DNA from: Isobaculum melis
Lineage (GTDB): Bacteria > Bacillota > Bacilli > Lactobacillales > Carnobacteriaceae
Direction of reading: 5' to 3'
DNA length: 64,000 nt
Assembly: GCF_900111355.1 (NCBI RefSeq)
Contig: NZ_FOHA01000003.1
Span: 1-64,000 of the forward strand
Each line of letters begins with the position of its first letter. Position 1 is the first letter of the stretch. Positions 48,298 through 57,327 of the stretch are shown piece after piece. The translations under genes and the position numbers were made by a program. A model generated the notes under the pieces. That model searched no databases. It was given only the letters and a program-made list of their open reading frames with translations, and was not told the DNA's origin.

Positions 48298-49035
48298 ATG
48301 ATAGAAGTCAAAAATTTAACTGTAGCCTATCAAGGAAAAGAGGCTTTATCAAATATTCATTTAACTGTAAGAAAGGGTGCAATCACAGGCATCATTGGAC
48401 CAAATGGTGCTGGAAAATCGACTTTATTAAAAGGGATGATTGGTTTGGTTCCCAAAAATAAAGGAGAAACAACCTTTGAAGAAAAGGAGATTGCCAGTGT
48501 TAGAAAAAATATTGCGTATGTTGAGCAACGAAATGAGATTGATTTATCCTTTCCCATTAAAGTTGAAGATGTGGTTTTGCTTGGTACTTTTCCAAAATTA
48601 GGTTTATTTAGAAGACCTAAAGCTGCTGAGCGCCAAAAGGTCATCGAAAGTTTAAAAAAAGTGAAGATGGAGGACTTTGCTAAACGTCAAATTGGTGAAC
48701 TGTCTGGTGGGCAGCTACAACGAGTTTTTATTGCACGAGCATTAATTCAAGAAGCAGATATTATTTTATTAGATGAGCCTTTTGTTGGAATTGATATGAA
48801 AAGTGAGCAAGTGATTATTGATTTGCTTAAAGAGTTAAAAATGCAAGGAAAGACTATTTTAATTGTGCATCATGATTTAAGCAAAGTGACAGATTATTTT
48901 GATGATGTCATTATTCTAAATCGTTACTTAGTTGGTTGTGGTCCTTTAGATTCCACTTTTACAACAGAAAATATTCAATTAGCTTATGGTGAGACGATGG
49001 GCAATGTGTTAATTAAAGGAGTGAATAGCCAATGA
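48298..49035 (+). CDS. efaC: Manganese ABC transporter ATP-binding protein (EfaC-like)
   Basis: ATPase of a second metal importer, 245 residues. Walker A GPNGAGKST, Q-loop VEQRNEIDLSFP, signature LSGGQLQR, Walker B IILLDEP and switch VHHD are present. It shares the VEDVVLLGTFPKLG stretch with Mn/Zn ATPases. RBS AAGGAGTGAGG. First gene of the ATPase-permease-lipoprotein order that is typical of the efaCBA/psaBCA Mn(II) systems. It is clearly different from the ATPase at 1941. Confidence 0.9.
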   Translation: MIEVKNLTVAYQGKEALSNIHLTVRKGAITGIIGPNGAGKSTLLKGMIGLVPKNKGETTFEEKEIASVRKNIAYVEQRNEIDLSFPIKVEDVVLLGTFPKLGLFRRPKAAERQKVIESLKKVKMEDFAKRQIGELSGGQLQRVFIARALIQEADIILLDEPFVGIDMKSEQVIIDLLKELKMQGKTILIVHHDLSKVTDYFDDVIILNRYLVGCGPLDSTFTTENIQLAYGETMGNVLIKGVNSQ

Positions 49036-49886
49036 TTGGTCATTTTATTGAGGGATTACAAAACTATCAATTTCTACAAAATGCGTTAATTACCTCAGTG
49101 GTGGTAGGAATTGTATCTGGTGTCATTGGGAGTTTTATTATTTTAAGAGGGATGTCTTTAATGGGAGATGCGATTTCTCATGCAGTCTTACCAGGGGTGG
49201 CATTCTCCTATATTCTTGGGATTAATTATTTTATAGGTGCTTCTGTTTTTGGAATTGGCGCTGCATTATCAATCGGTTTTGTAACGCGAAAAAGCCGTTT
49301 GAAAAGTGATACAGCAATTGGGATTGTTTTTAGCTCCTTTTTCTCATTAGGGATTATTGCGATATCCTTTGCAAAAAGTTCAACAGATTTATATCATATT
49401 CTTTTCGGAAATGTTTTAGCCGTTCGAAGTAGTGATATGATGATTACCATTATTGTGGCAATTATTGTGATATTGTTTGTTGTCTTATTCTATAAAGAAT
49501 TATTGGTAAGTTCTTTTGATCCGATTATGTCGGAAGCTTATGGTTTGAATGTGGGCGCAATCCATTATTTGTTAATGTTGTTATTAACTTTTGTGGCAGT
49601 TTCAGCAATGCAAACAGTAGGAACGATTTTAGTTGTAGCACTATTGATTACACCTGCGGCAACCGCTTATTTATTAACAAATAAATTGTCTGTGATGATT
49701 GTGTTATCTGCTGCTATTGGCACATTAAGTTCGGTGATTGGCTTATTCTTTAGCTATTCCTACAACTGGGCTTCAGGTGCTACGATTGTACTAACCGCGG
49801 CAGTATTTTTTATCCTAGCATTTATTTTTTCACCAAAACAATCAATCTTATTTAAGAAAAGGGGTATGACAAATGAAGAAATTTAG
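49032..49886 (+). CDS. efaB: Manganese ABC transporter permease (EfaB-like)
   Basis: ABC-3 family permease, 284 residues with about eight membrane spans. The hallmark RGMSLMGDAISHAVLPG lies near residue 40, and SSFDPIMSEAYGLN is the ATPase-contact region. The gene overlaps efaC by four bases and the lipoprotein gene by fourteen. Only one permease gene is present, so the channel is a homodimer, in contrast to the two-permease system at 2696-4524. Confidence 0.9.
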   Translation: MIGHFIEGLQNYQFLQNALITSVVVGIVSGVIGSFIILRGMSLMGDAISHAVLPGVAFSYILGINYFIGASVFGIGAALSIGFVTRKSRLKSDTAIGIVFSSFFSLGIIAISFAKSSTDLYHILFGNVLAVRSSDMMITIIVAIIVILFVVLFYKELLVSSFDPIMSEAYGLNVGAIHYLLMLLLTFVAVSAMQTVGTILVVALLITPAATAYLLTNKLSVMIVLSAAIGTLSSVIGLFFSYSYNWASGATIVLTAAVFFILAFIFSPKQSILFKKRGMTNEEI

Positions 49887-50808
49887 TTTAATGATGGTTT
49901 TAATGGCGGGGCTGTTTGCTGTTTCCGCTTGTAGTAATGGAGAAAAGACAACGACAGATGAAGCAGATAAAAAACTTCAAGTTGTTGCAACCAATTCAAT
50001 TATTGGCGATATGGTCGAAAATATTGCAGGCGATTTAGTCGACTTGCATAATATTGTACCTGTGGGAACAGATCCTCATGAGTATGAGCCATTACCTGAA
50101 GATATTGAAAAAGCAACAACTGCACAAGTTGTCTTTTATAATGGCTTAAATTTAGAAACAGGTGGAAATGGCTGGTTTAGTAAGCTAATGGAAACTTCTA
50201 ATAAAGAAGAAGGCAAAGATTACTTTTCAGTTAGTCAAGGTGTAACACCACTTTATTTAACTTCAACAGGGCAAGAAAGTGAACAGGATCCACATGCTTG
50301 GTTAGATATTGAAAATGGCATTCAATATGTCAAAAATATAACCACTGTTTTAGCTGACAAAGATGAAAAAAATCGTGAAACTTACGAAAAAAATGCAGAC
50401 GCTTATATTGAAAAATTATCCAAATTAGATGCATCTGCAAAAGAAAAATTTAAGGATATTCCTAAAGAGAAAAAATTACTTGTAACAAGTGAAGGCGCAT
50501 TTAAATATTTTTCTAAAGCATATGATTTAGATGCTGCTTATATTTGGGAAATCAATACTGAAAATCAAGGGACACCGAGTCAAATGAGTGCAATTGTTGA
50601 TAAGGTTAGAACAAGTAAAGTACCCGTTCTATTCGTTGAAACAAGTGTTGATAAACGAAGTATGGAAAGTGTTGCTAAAGAAACAAATCTACCAATTTAC
50701 GAAGAAATTTTTACAGATTCAATAGGTAAAAAGGGAGAAAATGGAGATAGTTACTATAACATGATGGAATGGAACTTAACACAAATTTATGATGGTTTAT
50801 CAAAATAA
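49873..50808 (+). CDS. efaA: Manganese-binding substrate lipoprotein (EfaA/PsaA-like)
   Basis: Extracellular lipoprotein of the Mn(II) importer, 311 residues. Lipobox AVSAC (Cys20). Ligands can be placed at His69 (DPHEYEP), His141 (DPHAWLD), Glu207 (TSEGAF) and Asp282 (FTDSIG), the His2-Glu-Asp set of the Mn-specific PsaA/EfaA group; AAYIWEINTENQGTPSQM is a hallmark of that group. Its start lies inside the end of the permease gene, so translation is coupled. In enterococci and streptococci such proteins are important for virulence and oxidative-stress resistance. Confidence 0.93.
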   Translation: MKKFSLMMVLMAGLFAVSACSNGEKTTTDEADKKLQVVATNSIIGDMVENIAGDLVDLHNIVPVGTDPHEYEPLPEDIEKATTAQVVFYNGLNLETGGNGWFSKLMETSNKEEGKDYFSVSQGVTPLYLTSTGQESEQDPHAWLDIENGIQYVKNITTVLADKDEKNRETYEKNADAYIEKLSKLDASAKEKFKDIPKEKKLLVTSEGAFKYFSKAYDLDAAYIWEINTENQGTPSQMSAIVDKVRTSKVPVLFVETSVDKRSMESVAKETNLPIYEEIFTDSIGKKGENGDSYYNMMEWNLTQIYDGLSK

Positions 50809-50906
50809 AGCGTGAACTTAATCATTTCTTAAAGGGAACTTTATAAAAACGAATAAATGATAGGTTATACTTTTTTTAACAGAAAAATAAAGGAGTATGA
50901 CACTTC

Positions 50907-51413
50907 ATGAAAAAGTTTGTTTTATATGGTTTACTAGTGGTTTTTATTCCAGTGCTGATAGTCAGTGTTATCCATTATCAGGATGCGACTAAGTATCCTG
51001 CTGTGAGAACGGCCATTAGTCGAAATGAGGCAACAACATTACAAGATGATGAAACCTATTTTATTGTGACACCAACGAGTAAGTGGACAACTGCAACAGG
51101 GTGGATGCTGAAATATCAAAATGACACTGGAGAAGAGATTTATATTAAGGGGAAAGCACCACAAAATGAATTAAGTGATGTTTTATATGATTCCTCAAAT
51201 GAGTTTTTAGTAAAAGGTGAATTGATTAGTGGTGTAAGTGAAAAAAATGGGGTAGCGTTTATCCAAGCTGAGTCTTGGGAGATTATTTATCCAGTGAGAA
51301 GAAATTATGATCTTCCTAATGCACCAGCCAAAACACGATTCTTTTATCCAAAAGGCTATATTGATGAGTTTGATGTAGAGAATCAGGATTATGGAATTAG
51401 AAAAGCAAGATAA
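50907..51413 (+). CDS. Membrane-anchored or secreted protein of unknown function
   Basis: A 168-residue protein with an N-terminal signal anchor (KFVLYGLLVVFIPVLIVSVI, about 3-22) and a soluble outer domain with no cysteine. I do not recognise the family. The domain has WTTATGWMLKYQNDTGEEIYIKG and a C-terminal FFYPKGYIDEFDVENQDYG. RBS AAGGAGTATG. It follows efaA after about 100 bases and may be in the same transcript, because no strong terminator lies between. Confidence 0.6.
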   Translation: MKKFVLYGLLVVFIPVLIVSVIHYQDATKYPAVRTAISRNEATTLQDDETYFIVTPTSKWTTATGWMLKYQNDTGEEIYIKGKAPQNELSDVLYDSSNEFLVKGELISGVSEKNGVAFIQAESWEIIYPVRRNYDLPNAPAKTRFFYPKGYIDEFDVENQDYGIRKAR

Positions 51414-51416
51414 TCT

Positions 51417-51457
51417 AAAAGTCCGAAAAATGTATCCCAACATTTTTCGGACTTTTT
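51417..51457. terminator. Bidirectional terminator before ispH
   Basis: A perfect 16-base stem, AAAAGTCCGAAAAATG with CATTTTTCGGACTTTT, between the convergent gene at 50907 and ispH. Confidence 0.93.
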
Positions 51458-51458
51458 A

Positions 51459-52454
51459 TTATCTTTTCCCTGCACGTAAGTCTTCTAAACGACGGGCACG
51501 ATTCTTTGTAATATCTTTGATTCTAGGTCTTGGTAAGATATCTTCTGCTTTAGCAGATGAATGTAAGTGCCAAGTTGTTTCATCTTGTTCATCATATTGT
51601 GAAAGGAAAACAATGACTTCGCGTACAATTTGGGTTGGGGTAGAAGCCCCAGCAGTTACAGCAATTTTTTTCACACCTTTTAACCAGTTTAAATCCAACT
51701 CAGTAATGGTACCAATACGATGGGCAGGTACTTTCGCAATTTCTTGAGAAACTTGTGCTAAGCGATTACTATTGTTGCTTCTTGGATCACCAATCACAAG
51801 GGTCAAATCACAGTCTGCTGCTTGTTCAGCAACGGCTTCTTGTCGCACTTGGGTTGCAAGACAAATATCTTTATGCAATTCAACTGTTGGGTATTTTTTT
51901 TGAATTTCTGCCATTAAATCTCCAACATCCCATTGGCTCATGGTGGTTTGGTTGGTCACAAAGATTTTTTCTTGTTGAATATTTAAGTGTGCAATATCTT
52001 CTAAATTGGCAATAAGATGGACTTTATCAGGAGCAACGCCAACAGCACCTTCAGGCTCTGGATGGCCTTTTTTACCAATATAGATCACTTCATAGCCAGC
52101 AGCTACTTTTTTTTCAATTAATTCATGAGTAATGGTTACATCAGGGCAAGTCGCATCAATGGTGACAAGTCCTTTTTGTTTTGCTAATGCCCTCACTTGA
52201 GGTGCAATCCCATGAGCTGTAAAAATCACGGTTCCAGTATCTACCTGATCTAATATTTCAAGACGATTTTCGCCGTCTAATGTTTGGATTCCGACTGCTT
52301 CAAAAGCATCTGTAATATGTTGATTATGCACAATCATCCCTAAAATATAAATTGGACGTGGTAAGGATTCATCTAATGAAGCATTTCGTGCGATAACCAT
52401 TGCATCAACAACACCGTAGCAATAGCCACGAGGTGTAATATTGACAATTTCCAT
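51459..52454 (-). CDS. ispH: 4-hydroxy-3-methylbut-2-enyl diphosphate reductase IspH
   Basis: Last enzyme of the non-mevalonate (MEP) isoprenoid pathway, an iron-sulfur protein that forms IPP and DMAPP. The three cluster cysteines are at Cys12 (RGYCYGV), Cys103 (DATCP) and Cys198 (DICLAT). [22 protein letters not shown] and [13 protein letters not shown] are family signatures. 331 residues, RBS TAGGAGG. Many Lactobacillales use only the mevalonate pathway, so finding ispH here is informative about the organism; other MEP genes are not in the window. Confidence 0.94.
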   Translation of the reverse strand: MEIVNITPRGYCYGVVDAMVIARNASLDESLPRPIYILGMIVHNQHITDAFEAVGIQTLDGENRLEILDQVDTGTVIFTAHGIAPQVRALAKQKGLVTIDATCPDVTITHELIEKKVAAGYEVIYIGKKGHPEPEGAVGVAPDKVHLIANLEDIAHLNIQQEKIFVTNQTTMSQWDVGDLMAEIQKKYPTVELHKDICLATQVRQEAVAEQAADCDLTLVIGDPRSNNSNRLAQVSQEIAKVPAHRIGTITELDLNWLKGVKKIAVTAGASTPTQIVREVIVFLSQYDEQDETTWHLHSSAKAEDILPRPRIKDITKNRARRLEDLRAGKR

Positions 52455-52647
52455 GGGTGATACCTCCTAAAAGTTTCTTGCTTTATTATTATACCGTGGT
52501 AGAAATAAAAAGCAATGCCACAGTCCTATAAGAATTTGTTAAAATGGTTGCATATTGTCTTTCTGAAAAAATACGAGTAAAATAGCTAGTGAGAGATGCT
52601 AGCAAGAGTGAATTGTTAGCTAAGAAAGATGAAATGAGGGATTTTAG

Positions 52648-52986
52648 ATGTCTTGGTTGTATTTAATATTAGGGGGCTTTTTAGAAATTGGCTGGTCTTA
52701 TTACTTAAATGAGTCGCAGGGTTTTACAAAATTATTTCCAAGTGTCATGGCGATTGTTTTAATTGCGTTTAGTTTTATGCTACTTGAAAAGGCGATGAAG
52801 GAATTGGGGATTGGTGTTTCATATGCCGTTTTTACTGGAATTGGAACAGCAGGTATTGCTTTAATTGGAATGGTCTTTTTAGGCGAAAGTATTAGTATTG
52901 GCAAAATTTTCTTTTTAAGCTTGCTTTTAGTTGGAATGGTAGGCTTAAAAATGAGCGAGACTGGGAAAGAAGGTTCTGAACAATGA
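52648..52986 (+). CDS. SMR-family efflux protein, subunit 1
   Basis: A 112-residue protein with four membrane spans. The conserved Glu in the first span is seen in GGFLEIGWSYYLNES, and GVSYAVFTGIGTAGIALIG is the family signature in span three. The GW and GFTKLFPS pattern resembles the SugE/Gdx (guanidinium exporter) branch. The next gene encodes a second SMR protein and overlaps by four bases, so they probably form a heterodimer like YkkCD or EbrAB. I see no clear guanidine riboswitch upstream. The substrate is not proven. Confidence 0.85.
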   Translation: MSWLYLILGGFLEIGWSYYLNESQGFTKLFPSVMAIVLIAFSFMLLEKAMKELGIGVSYAVFTGIGTAGIALIGMVFLGESISIGKIFFLSLLLVGMVGLKMSETGKEGSEQ

Positions 52987-53300
52987 TGTGGCTTGTCTTA
53001 TTAGCAGCAGGTTTATGTGAGGTTGGCTTTGTGACTTTTTTACAAAAATCTGATGGCTTTAAAAATAAAAAATATGTGCTCCTATCGATTTTGATTATGG
53101 GGCTGAGTATTTACTTGTTATCTGTTGCAACAACTGAAATTCAAATGGGCATTGCTTATGGCGTTTGGACAGGGATTGGTGCAGTCAGCAGTGTTTTAGT
53201 CGGCATGTTTTTCTTTGGTGAAAGTAAGTCTATGAAAAAACTCTTTTTTGTCACATTAATTATTATTAGTGTAGTTGGTTTAAAATTAACAGGTAGTTAA
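52983..53300 (+). CDS. SMR-family efflux protein, subunit 2
   Basis: A 105-residue four-span protein. The membrane Glu is in AGLCEVGFVTFLQKS, and GIAYGVWTGIGAVSSVLVGMFFFGES is the span three/four signature. It overlaps its partner by four bases (ATGA). Heterodimeric SMR pairs usually have opposite membrane orientation; this was not analysed in detail here. Substrate unknown; cationic drug or guanidinium export is possible. Confidence 0.85.
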   Translation: MMWLVLLAAGLCEVGFVTFLQKSDGFKNKKYVLLSILIMGLSIYLLSVATTEIQMGIAYGVWTGIGAVSSVLVGMFFFGESKSMKKLFFVTLIIISVVGLKLTGS

Positions 53301-53320
53301 TAATTTAGAGGATTGTTGAC

Positions 53321-53395
53321 ATGCTTCTTGTTATGCTTCTTAGGATTGTCATGCTTCTTGTTATGCTTCTTGTCATGCTTCTTAGGATTTTAATC
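53321..53395. repeat. Short tandem repeat of ATGCTTCTT units
   Basis: The unit ATGCTTCTT occurs five times at 53321, 53333, 53351, 53363 and 53375, with spacings of 12, 18, 12 and 12 bases. Because all spacings are multiples of three, a plus-strand frame stays open (MLLVMLLR.., 44 codons to 53455). The minus strand reads Lys-Lys-His-Asp/Asn repeats in one frame, like the tail of a His-rich protein, but with a stop just upstream. It may be the remnant of a protein tail or a simple satellite. Confidence 0.6.
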
Positions 53396-53524
53396 CTTAG
53401 AAACATGATACAGATCAAACGCAGTTTGACTCTGAACCTTATAAAGTTGTTGTGATCGAAGCGTAGCGTAGTAGGAACCAATAAGCTTTACTGCAGTGAT
53501 TCTTGACAATTGTAGACAGAACCT

Positions 53525-53588
53525 GCTTTTTAGAAGTAATTTAAGGATATGGGATAAAACTTTTCAGTTTTGTCCCATATCCATCTTT
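53525..53588. repeat. Partial copy of the 41.9 kb repeat element, terminator-like
   Basis: TGCTTTTTAGAAGTAATT and the hairpin GGGATAAAACT with AGTTTTGTCCC match the right end of the element at 41897-42092. The hairpin is followed by a T-rich run, so it may act as a terminator. The stretch 53396-53524 has no recognisable gene. Confidence 0.6.
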
Positions 53589-53712
53589 TTTCTTGACTTA
53601 AATAGTTACTGCTTTTTTAAGCTCTTAAGTGATAAGAAGCATTGAAGGAAACTTAGAGCTAAAGAGAGAAAATGTGTTAAAATAAGAAAGAGAATTTAAA
53701 AGGGGTGAGTTC

Positions 53713-56700
53713 ATGTCGTTGCAATTTATGTTAGGAAAAGCAAGTGAGGATAAACGCCAATCTTTTGTTGATGACATTGATCAACTACTAAAAAAGGAAA
53801 GTGATGCTACTATCTTTTATCTTGTTCCTGACCATGTAAAGTTTCAGATGGAGATGGATATCTTAAATCGTTTACAAGATAAACAAGAGGGCGCAGACAG
53901 TATTGCTATGATGCAAGTCCAAGTTTTTAGTTTTACAAGATTAGCTTGGTACTTTTTACAGGATACCGCTACTTTTACACAGCCACAATTAACAAGAGCA
54001 GGTTTAGCTATGCTCGTACGAAAATTACTAGTCACTTATGAGCAAGACCTTAGTATTTACCGAGGAGAGGTTAAAAAAGCAGGATTCGTTGAGCAATTAA
54101 CCAATTTATTAATTGAATTACGAGCAGGAACACTCACAAAGGAAGATATTCCCTACCTGATTTCACAGCTAGGTGATACCCCAAAAGAGCAAGATTTTAA
54201 ATTGAAAATGCAAGATATTCAGTGTATTTATCATGCCTTTGAAACGGCCTTATTAGGGAAATATATTGAACAAGAGGATGTTTTAAAAGCGTTGATTCAG
54301 CGTTTAGAAACCTTAGATTTATCCCATACATCTATTTATGTTGAAGGCTTCTATCGCTTTAATGCCCAAGAAAGAGATGTGTTAATGGCTTTACTCAAAG
54401 GAAGTCAAAAGTTAACCATTGCCTTAAATTTAGATAAGGGCTATCCAACCGAAAAACCAGCACTTCATGAATTGTTTCAAGCACCTGGAGAAGTTTATTA
54501 TCAGTTATATCAGGGCGCACGAAGTCTCGGGGTTCCTGTTTTAAAGGATCGTTATTGTGTGGCAAAGGAAACAACTAAAAATGAGATTCAATTATTAGAA
54601 GATTTTTGGATTGAAAGCTCTGATGTGTTAAATTTGAAGCAGTTGCAGCAATATCATTTACCTGGAAATCAGCAGAATATCCAAATTTGGTCTGCACAAA
54701 ATAAGCGAGCTGAGGTTAGTCATGTTGCAAGGGAAATCCGTAAACTAGTTGCAAGCGGTCACTATCGCTTTAAAGATATCTTAGTGTTAACAAGAGATTT
54801 GGGAGAATATGAGAATTTATTCCAGCCTATTTTTACAGAGCATGAAATTGCCTTCTTTGATGATGCAAAAGAAAAAATGAGTAGCCATCCATTAGTAGAA
54901 TGCTTACAATCAATCATTGCCATTGCTAAAAAGAATTGGCGCTATCCTGATATTATGAGACTGCTTCGCACAGAATTATTGGTACCACAGCAGGAAGAAA
55001 TTGCTGAACTAACGGATCGTTCATTAAAAGTAACAAGGATGACACAGCTAATGAATCAATTTAGATCCAAAATAGATGTTACTGAAAATGTAATATTAGC
55101 TTATGGCTATGAAGGCTTTTATTGGACACAAGATAAACCGTGGATGTATACCAAATTTTCACATATGGACGCAGATAGACAATCCGATGAAGATAAAGCA
55201 ATTGAAGCAGAAGCCAATGAAATCAAAAATTTTATGGTAGATGCATTGCTACCTTTGTTTAAAAAATGGGAACAAGCGAAAACAACAAAAGAAGCCTTAC
55301 AAGATTTGTATCTTTTCTTAGAAACTAGTGGTATTAAAAATCAATTAGCCTTTTGGCGTGACCAAGGGATTGAAAAGAATGATTTAGAGGTCGCAAAACA
55401 GCATGAGCAAGTCTGGCAATCCTTTGTGCAATTATTAGATGAATATGTGGAAATTTTAGGAGAAGAGCCTTTTTCATTAGATGAATTTAGAGATATTCTA
55501 ACAGCTGGCTTTGAGGAAATGACATATGGAATGGTACCACCAAGTATTGATCAGGTGATTCTTTCAAATATGGAAGTGGCTCGGATTGGTCAAGCGAAAG
55601 TAACCTTTATTTTAGGCTTAACAGAAGGAAGTTTACCTGCTAAGGTTGAAAATAAAAGTATCCTGACCAATGAAGATCGTGCCTATTTTTCACAAGTTTT
55701 TCAAGAAGAAAAATATTTAAAGCCTAGTGTTGAACAACGAGTGGCAACAGAGCCTTATATGGCTTACTTAGCTTTTACTTCTTCTTCAGAAAAATTAATT
55801 TTAAGCTATCCAGCAAGTGATGATTCAAAGGATGCCCCAATGATGTCTTCTTACTTAACAAGAATTCAAAAAGGGTTAGATTTACCCTTAATAGAAAAAT
55901 TAGAAACAGCCATTGAACAAGCTGAACAGGATCTTATTTCTTTTATTTCCAGTAAAAGAAGTACGTTAACACAGCTGATTTTAGCCTTTCGAGGTCAACT
56001 TGATCAAGGCACCGCAATGAACCAGACATGGTTGAGTATTTATAATCAATTATTGGCAGATCAAGACATCAAACCAATTTTAAGCACTCTGATTCAAGGA
56101 ATGTCACACCAAAATATTGCAGTTCCATTAACTTCAGACGTTGTCACTGAGTTATATGGTGCGACTTTATATACCTCTGTTTCTAGAATGGAAAATTTTT
56201 ATGCGTGTCACTTTAAACATTTTGCGAATGACGGCTTAAAATTAGCTGAACGTCAAGTGTTCGATTTATCTCCTGCAAGTACAGGAGAATTATTCCATGA
56301 TGCATTAGATAGATTATTTAAGCAGATTCAGTTTCAAGGATTGGAATGGCAACGGCTATCACCTCAACAATTACAACAGCTCACAAATGAAGTGCTCGTA
56401 ATGCTTTATGGAGAAAAGAAATTTGCGATTTTAAACCATTCTAATAGAATGAAATACATTCAATATCAATTAAGTCAAACCATTCAAAGGATGGCATGGG
56501 TTTTATCTGAACAAGGAAAAATCAGTGGGATGAATCCAGTTGCAACAGAAGTTTTATTTGGTCAAATCGCAGGTGAAAAAGGTGTGCCTGGTTTGACTCT
56601 TTCATTAAAGCATGACAGTCAGCTACATGTTCGTGGGAAAATTGACCGTGTGGATCAAATGACAGTGGATGGAAAAAATTATTTGAGTATTGTAGATTAT

Positions 56701-57327
56701 AAATCAAGTGCACATAAATTTGATTACCGTGATGCTTATTATGGATTAGCGATGCAAATGCTCACCTATTTAGATACAGCTGTAATGAATGCTGAAAAAA
56801 TTATAGGCACAACTGCTCAAGGGGCTGGGGCCTTTTATCTTCATATAAAAAACCCATTATTAAATGGAAAAGAGCTAAAAGAGGAGACACCACAGTCAGA
56901 GCAGTTGTTAAAAGAATTTAAGTTAGATGGCATTTTATTGCAAGATGAAGCGATGGTCAGACAATTAGATCCTCAGCTGGAGCCCAAGACTTCTTCACTG
57001 GTTTATCCTGTTGCAGAAACATTAAAAACAGGCTTAAAATCTTCGCAATTTGTTGCAGAAAATGAATTAGATGCTTTGCTACAGCACAATCGACAATTAT
57101 TTCAAGAGGCAGGGAATAAAATCCTAGATGGAGAGACAACCATTAATCCTTATTATAAAGATAAAACCTCTAGAGCCTGCAGTCATTGTCCATTCCGCTC
57201 AGTTTGTCAATTTGATGTGATGTTAAAAGAAAACCAATATCACCGTTTAGAAAGATTAAAGCGGGATGATGTCTTAGCTAAAATCACAAAAGAAGGAGGC
57301 GAAAAAAATGATGAACTTACCGATTAA
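53713..57327 (+). CDS. rexB: ATP-dependent nuclease subunit B (RexB/AddB)
   Basis: Large subunit of the AddAB/RexAB helicase-nuclease that repairs double-strand breaks. 1204 residues. The N-terminal part lacks a canonical Walker A, as in lactobacillales RexB (starts MSLQFMLGKASEDKRQ). The C-terminal nuclease has GKIDRVDQM and SIVDYKSS (catalytic Asp/Lys), and an iron-sulfur cluster set of cysteines, one at FYACHFKHF and three at CSHCPFRSVC. RBS AAAAGGGGTG. It overlaps rexA by 20 bases. Confidence 0.93.
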   Translation: MSLQFMLGKASEDKRQSFVDDIDQLLKKESDATIFYLVPDHVKFQMEMDILNRLQDKQEGADSIAMMQVQVFSFTRLAWYFLQDTATFTQPQLTRAGLAMLVRKLLVTYEQDLSIYRGEVKKAGFVEQLTNLLIELRAGTLTKEDIPYLISQLGDTPKEQDFKLKMQDIQCIYHAFETALLGKYIEQEDVLKALIQRLETLDLSHTSIYVEGFYRFNAQERDVLMALLKGSQKLTIALNLDKGYPTEKPALHELFQAPGEVYYQLYQGARSLGVPVLKDRYCVAKETTKNEIQLLEDFWIESSDVLNLKQLQQYHLPGNQQNIQIWSAQNKRAEVSHVAREIRKLVASGHYRFKDILVLTRDLGEYENLFQPIFTEHEIAFFDDAKEKMSSHPLVECLQSIIAIAKKNWRYPDIMRLLRTELLVPQQEEIAELTDRSLKVTRMTQLMNQFRSKIDVTENVILAYGYEGFYWTQDKPWMYTKFSHMDADRQSDEDKAIEAEANEIKNFMVDALLPLFKKWEQAKTTKEALQDLYLFLETSGIKNQLAFWRDQGIEKNDLEVAKQHEQVWQSFVQLLDEYVEILGEEPFSLDEFRDILTAGFEEMTYGMVPPSIDQVILSNMEVARIGQAKVTFILGLTEGSLPAKVENKSILTNEDRAYFSQVFQEEKYLKPSVEQRVATEPYMAYLAFTSSSEKLILSYPASDDSKDAPMMSSYLTRIQKGLDLPLIEKLETAIEQAEQDLISFISSKRSTLTQLILAFRGQLDQGTAMNQTWLSIYNQLLADQDIKPILSTLIQGMSHQNIAVPLTSDVVTELYGATLYTSVSRMENFYACHFKHFANDGLKLAERQVFDLSPASTGELFHDALDRLFKQIQFQGLEWQRLSPQQLQQLTNEVLVMLYGEKKFAILNHSNRMKYIQYQLSQTIQRMAWVLSEQGKISGMNPVATEVLFGQIAGEKGVPGLTLSLKHDSQLHVRGKIDRVDQMTVDGKNYLSIVDYKSSAHKFDYRDAYYGLAMQMLTYLDTAVMNAEKIIGTTAQGAGAFYLHIKNPLLNGKELKEETPQSEQLLKEFKLDGILLQDEAMVRQLDPQLEPKTSSLVYPVAETLKTGLKSSQFVAENELDALLQHNRQLFQEAGNKILDGETTINPYYKDKTSRACSHCPFRSVCQFDVMLKENQYHRLERLKRDDVLAKITKEGGEKNDELTD

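Noticed and set aside
53300-53712. CRISPR array or phage attachment site
   Set aside because: The repeats are too short and irregular for CRISPR, have no unique spacers, and there is no cas gene, integrase or tRNA end nearby.
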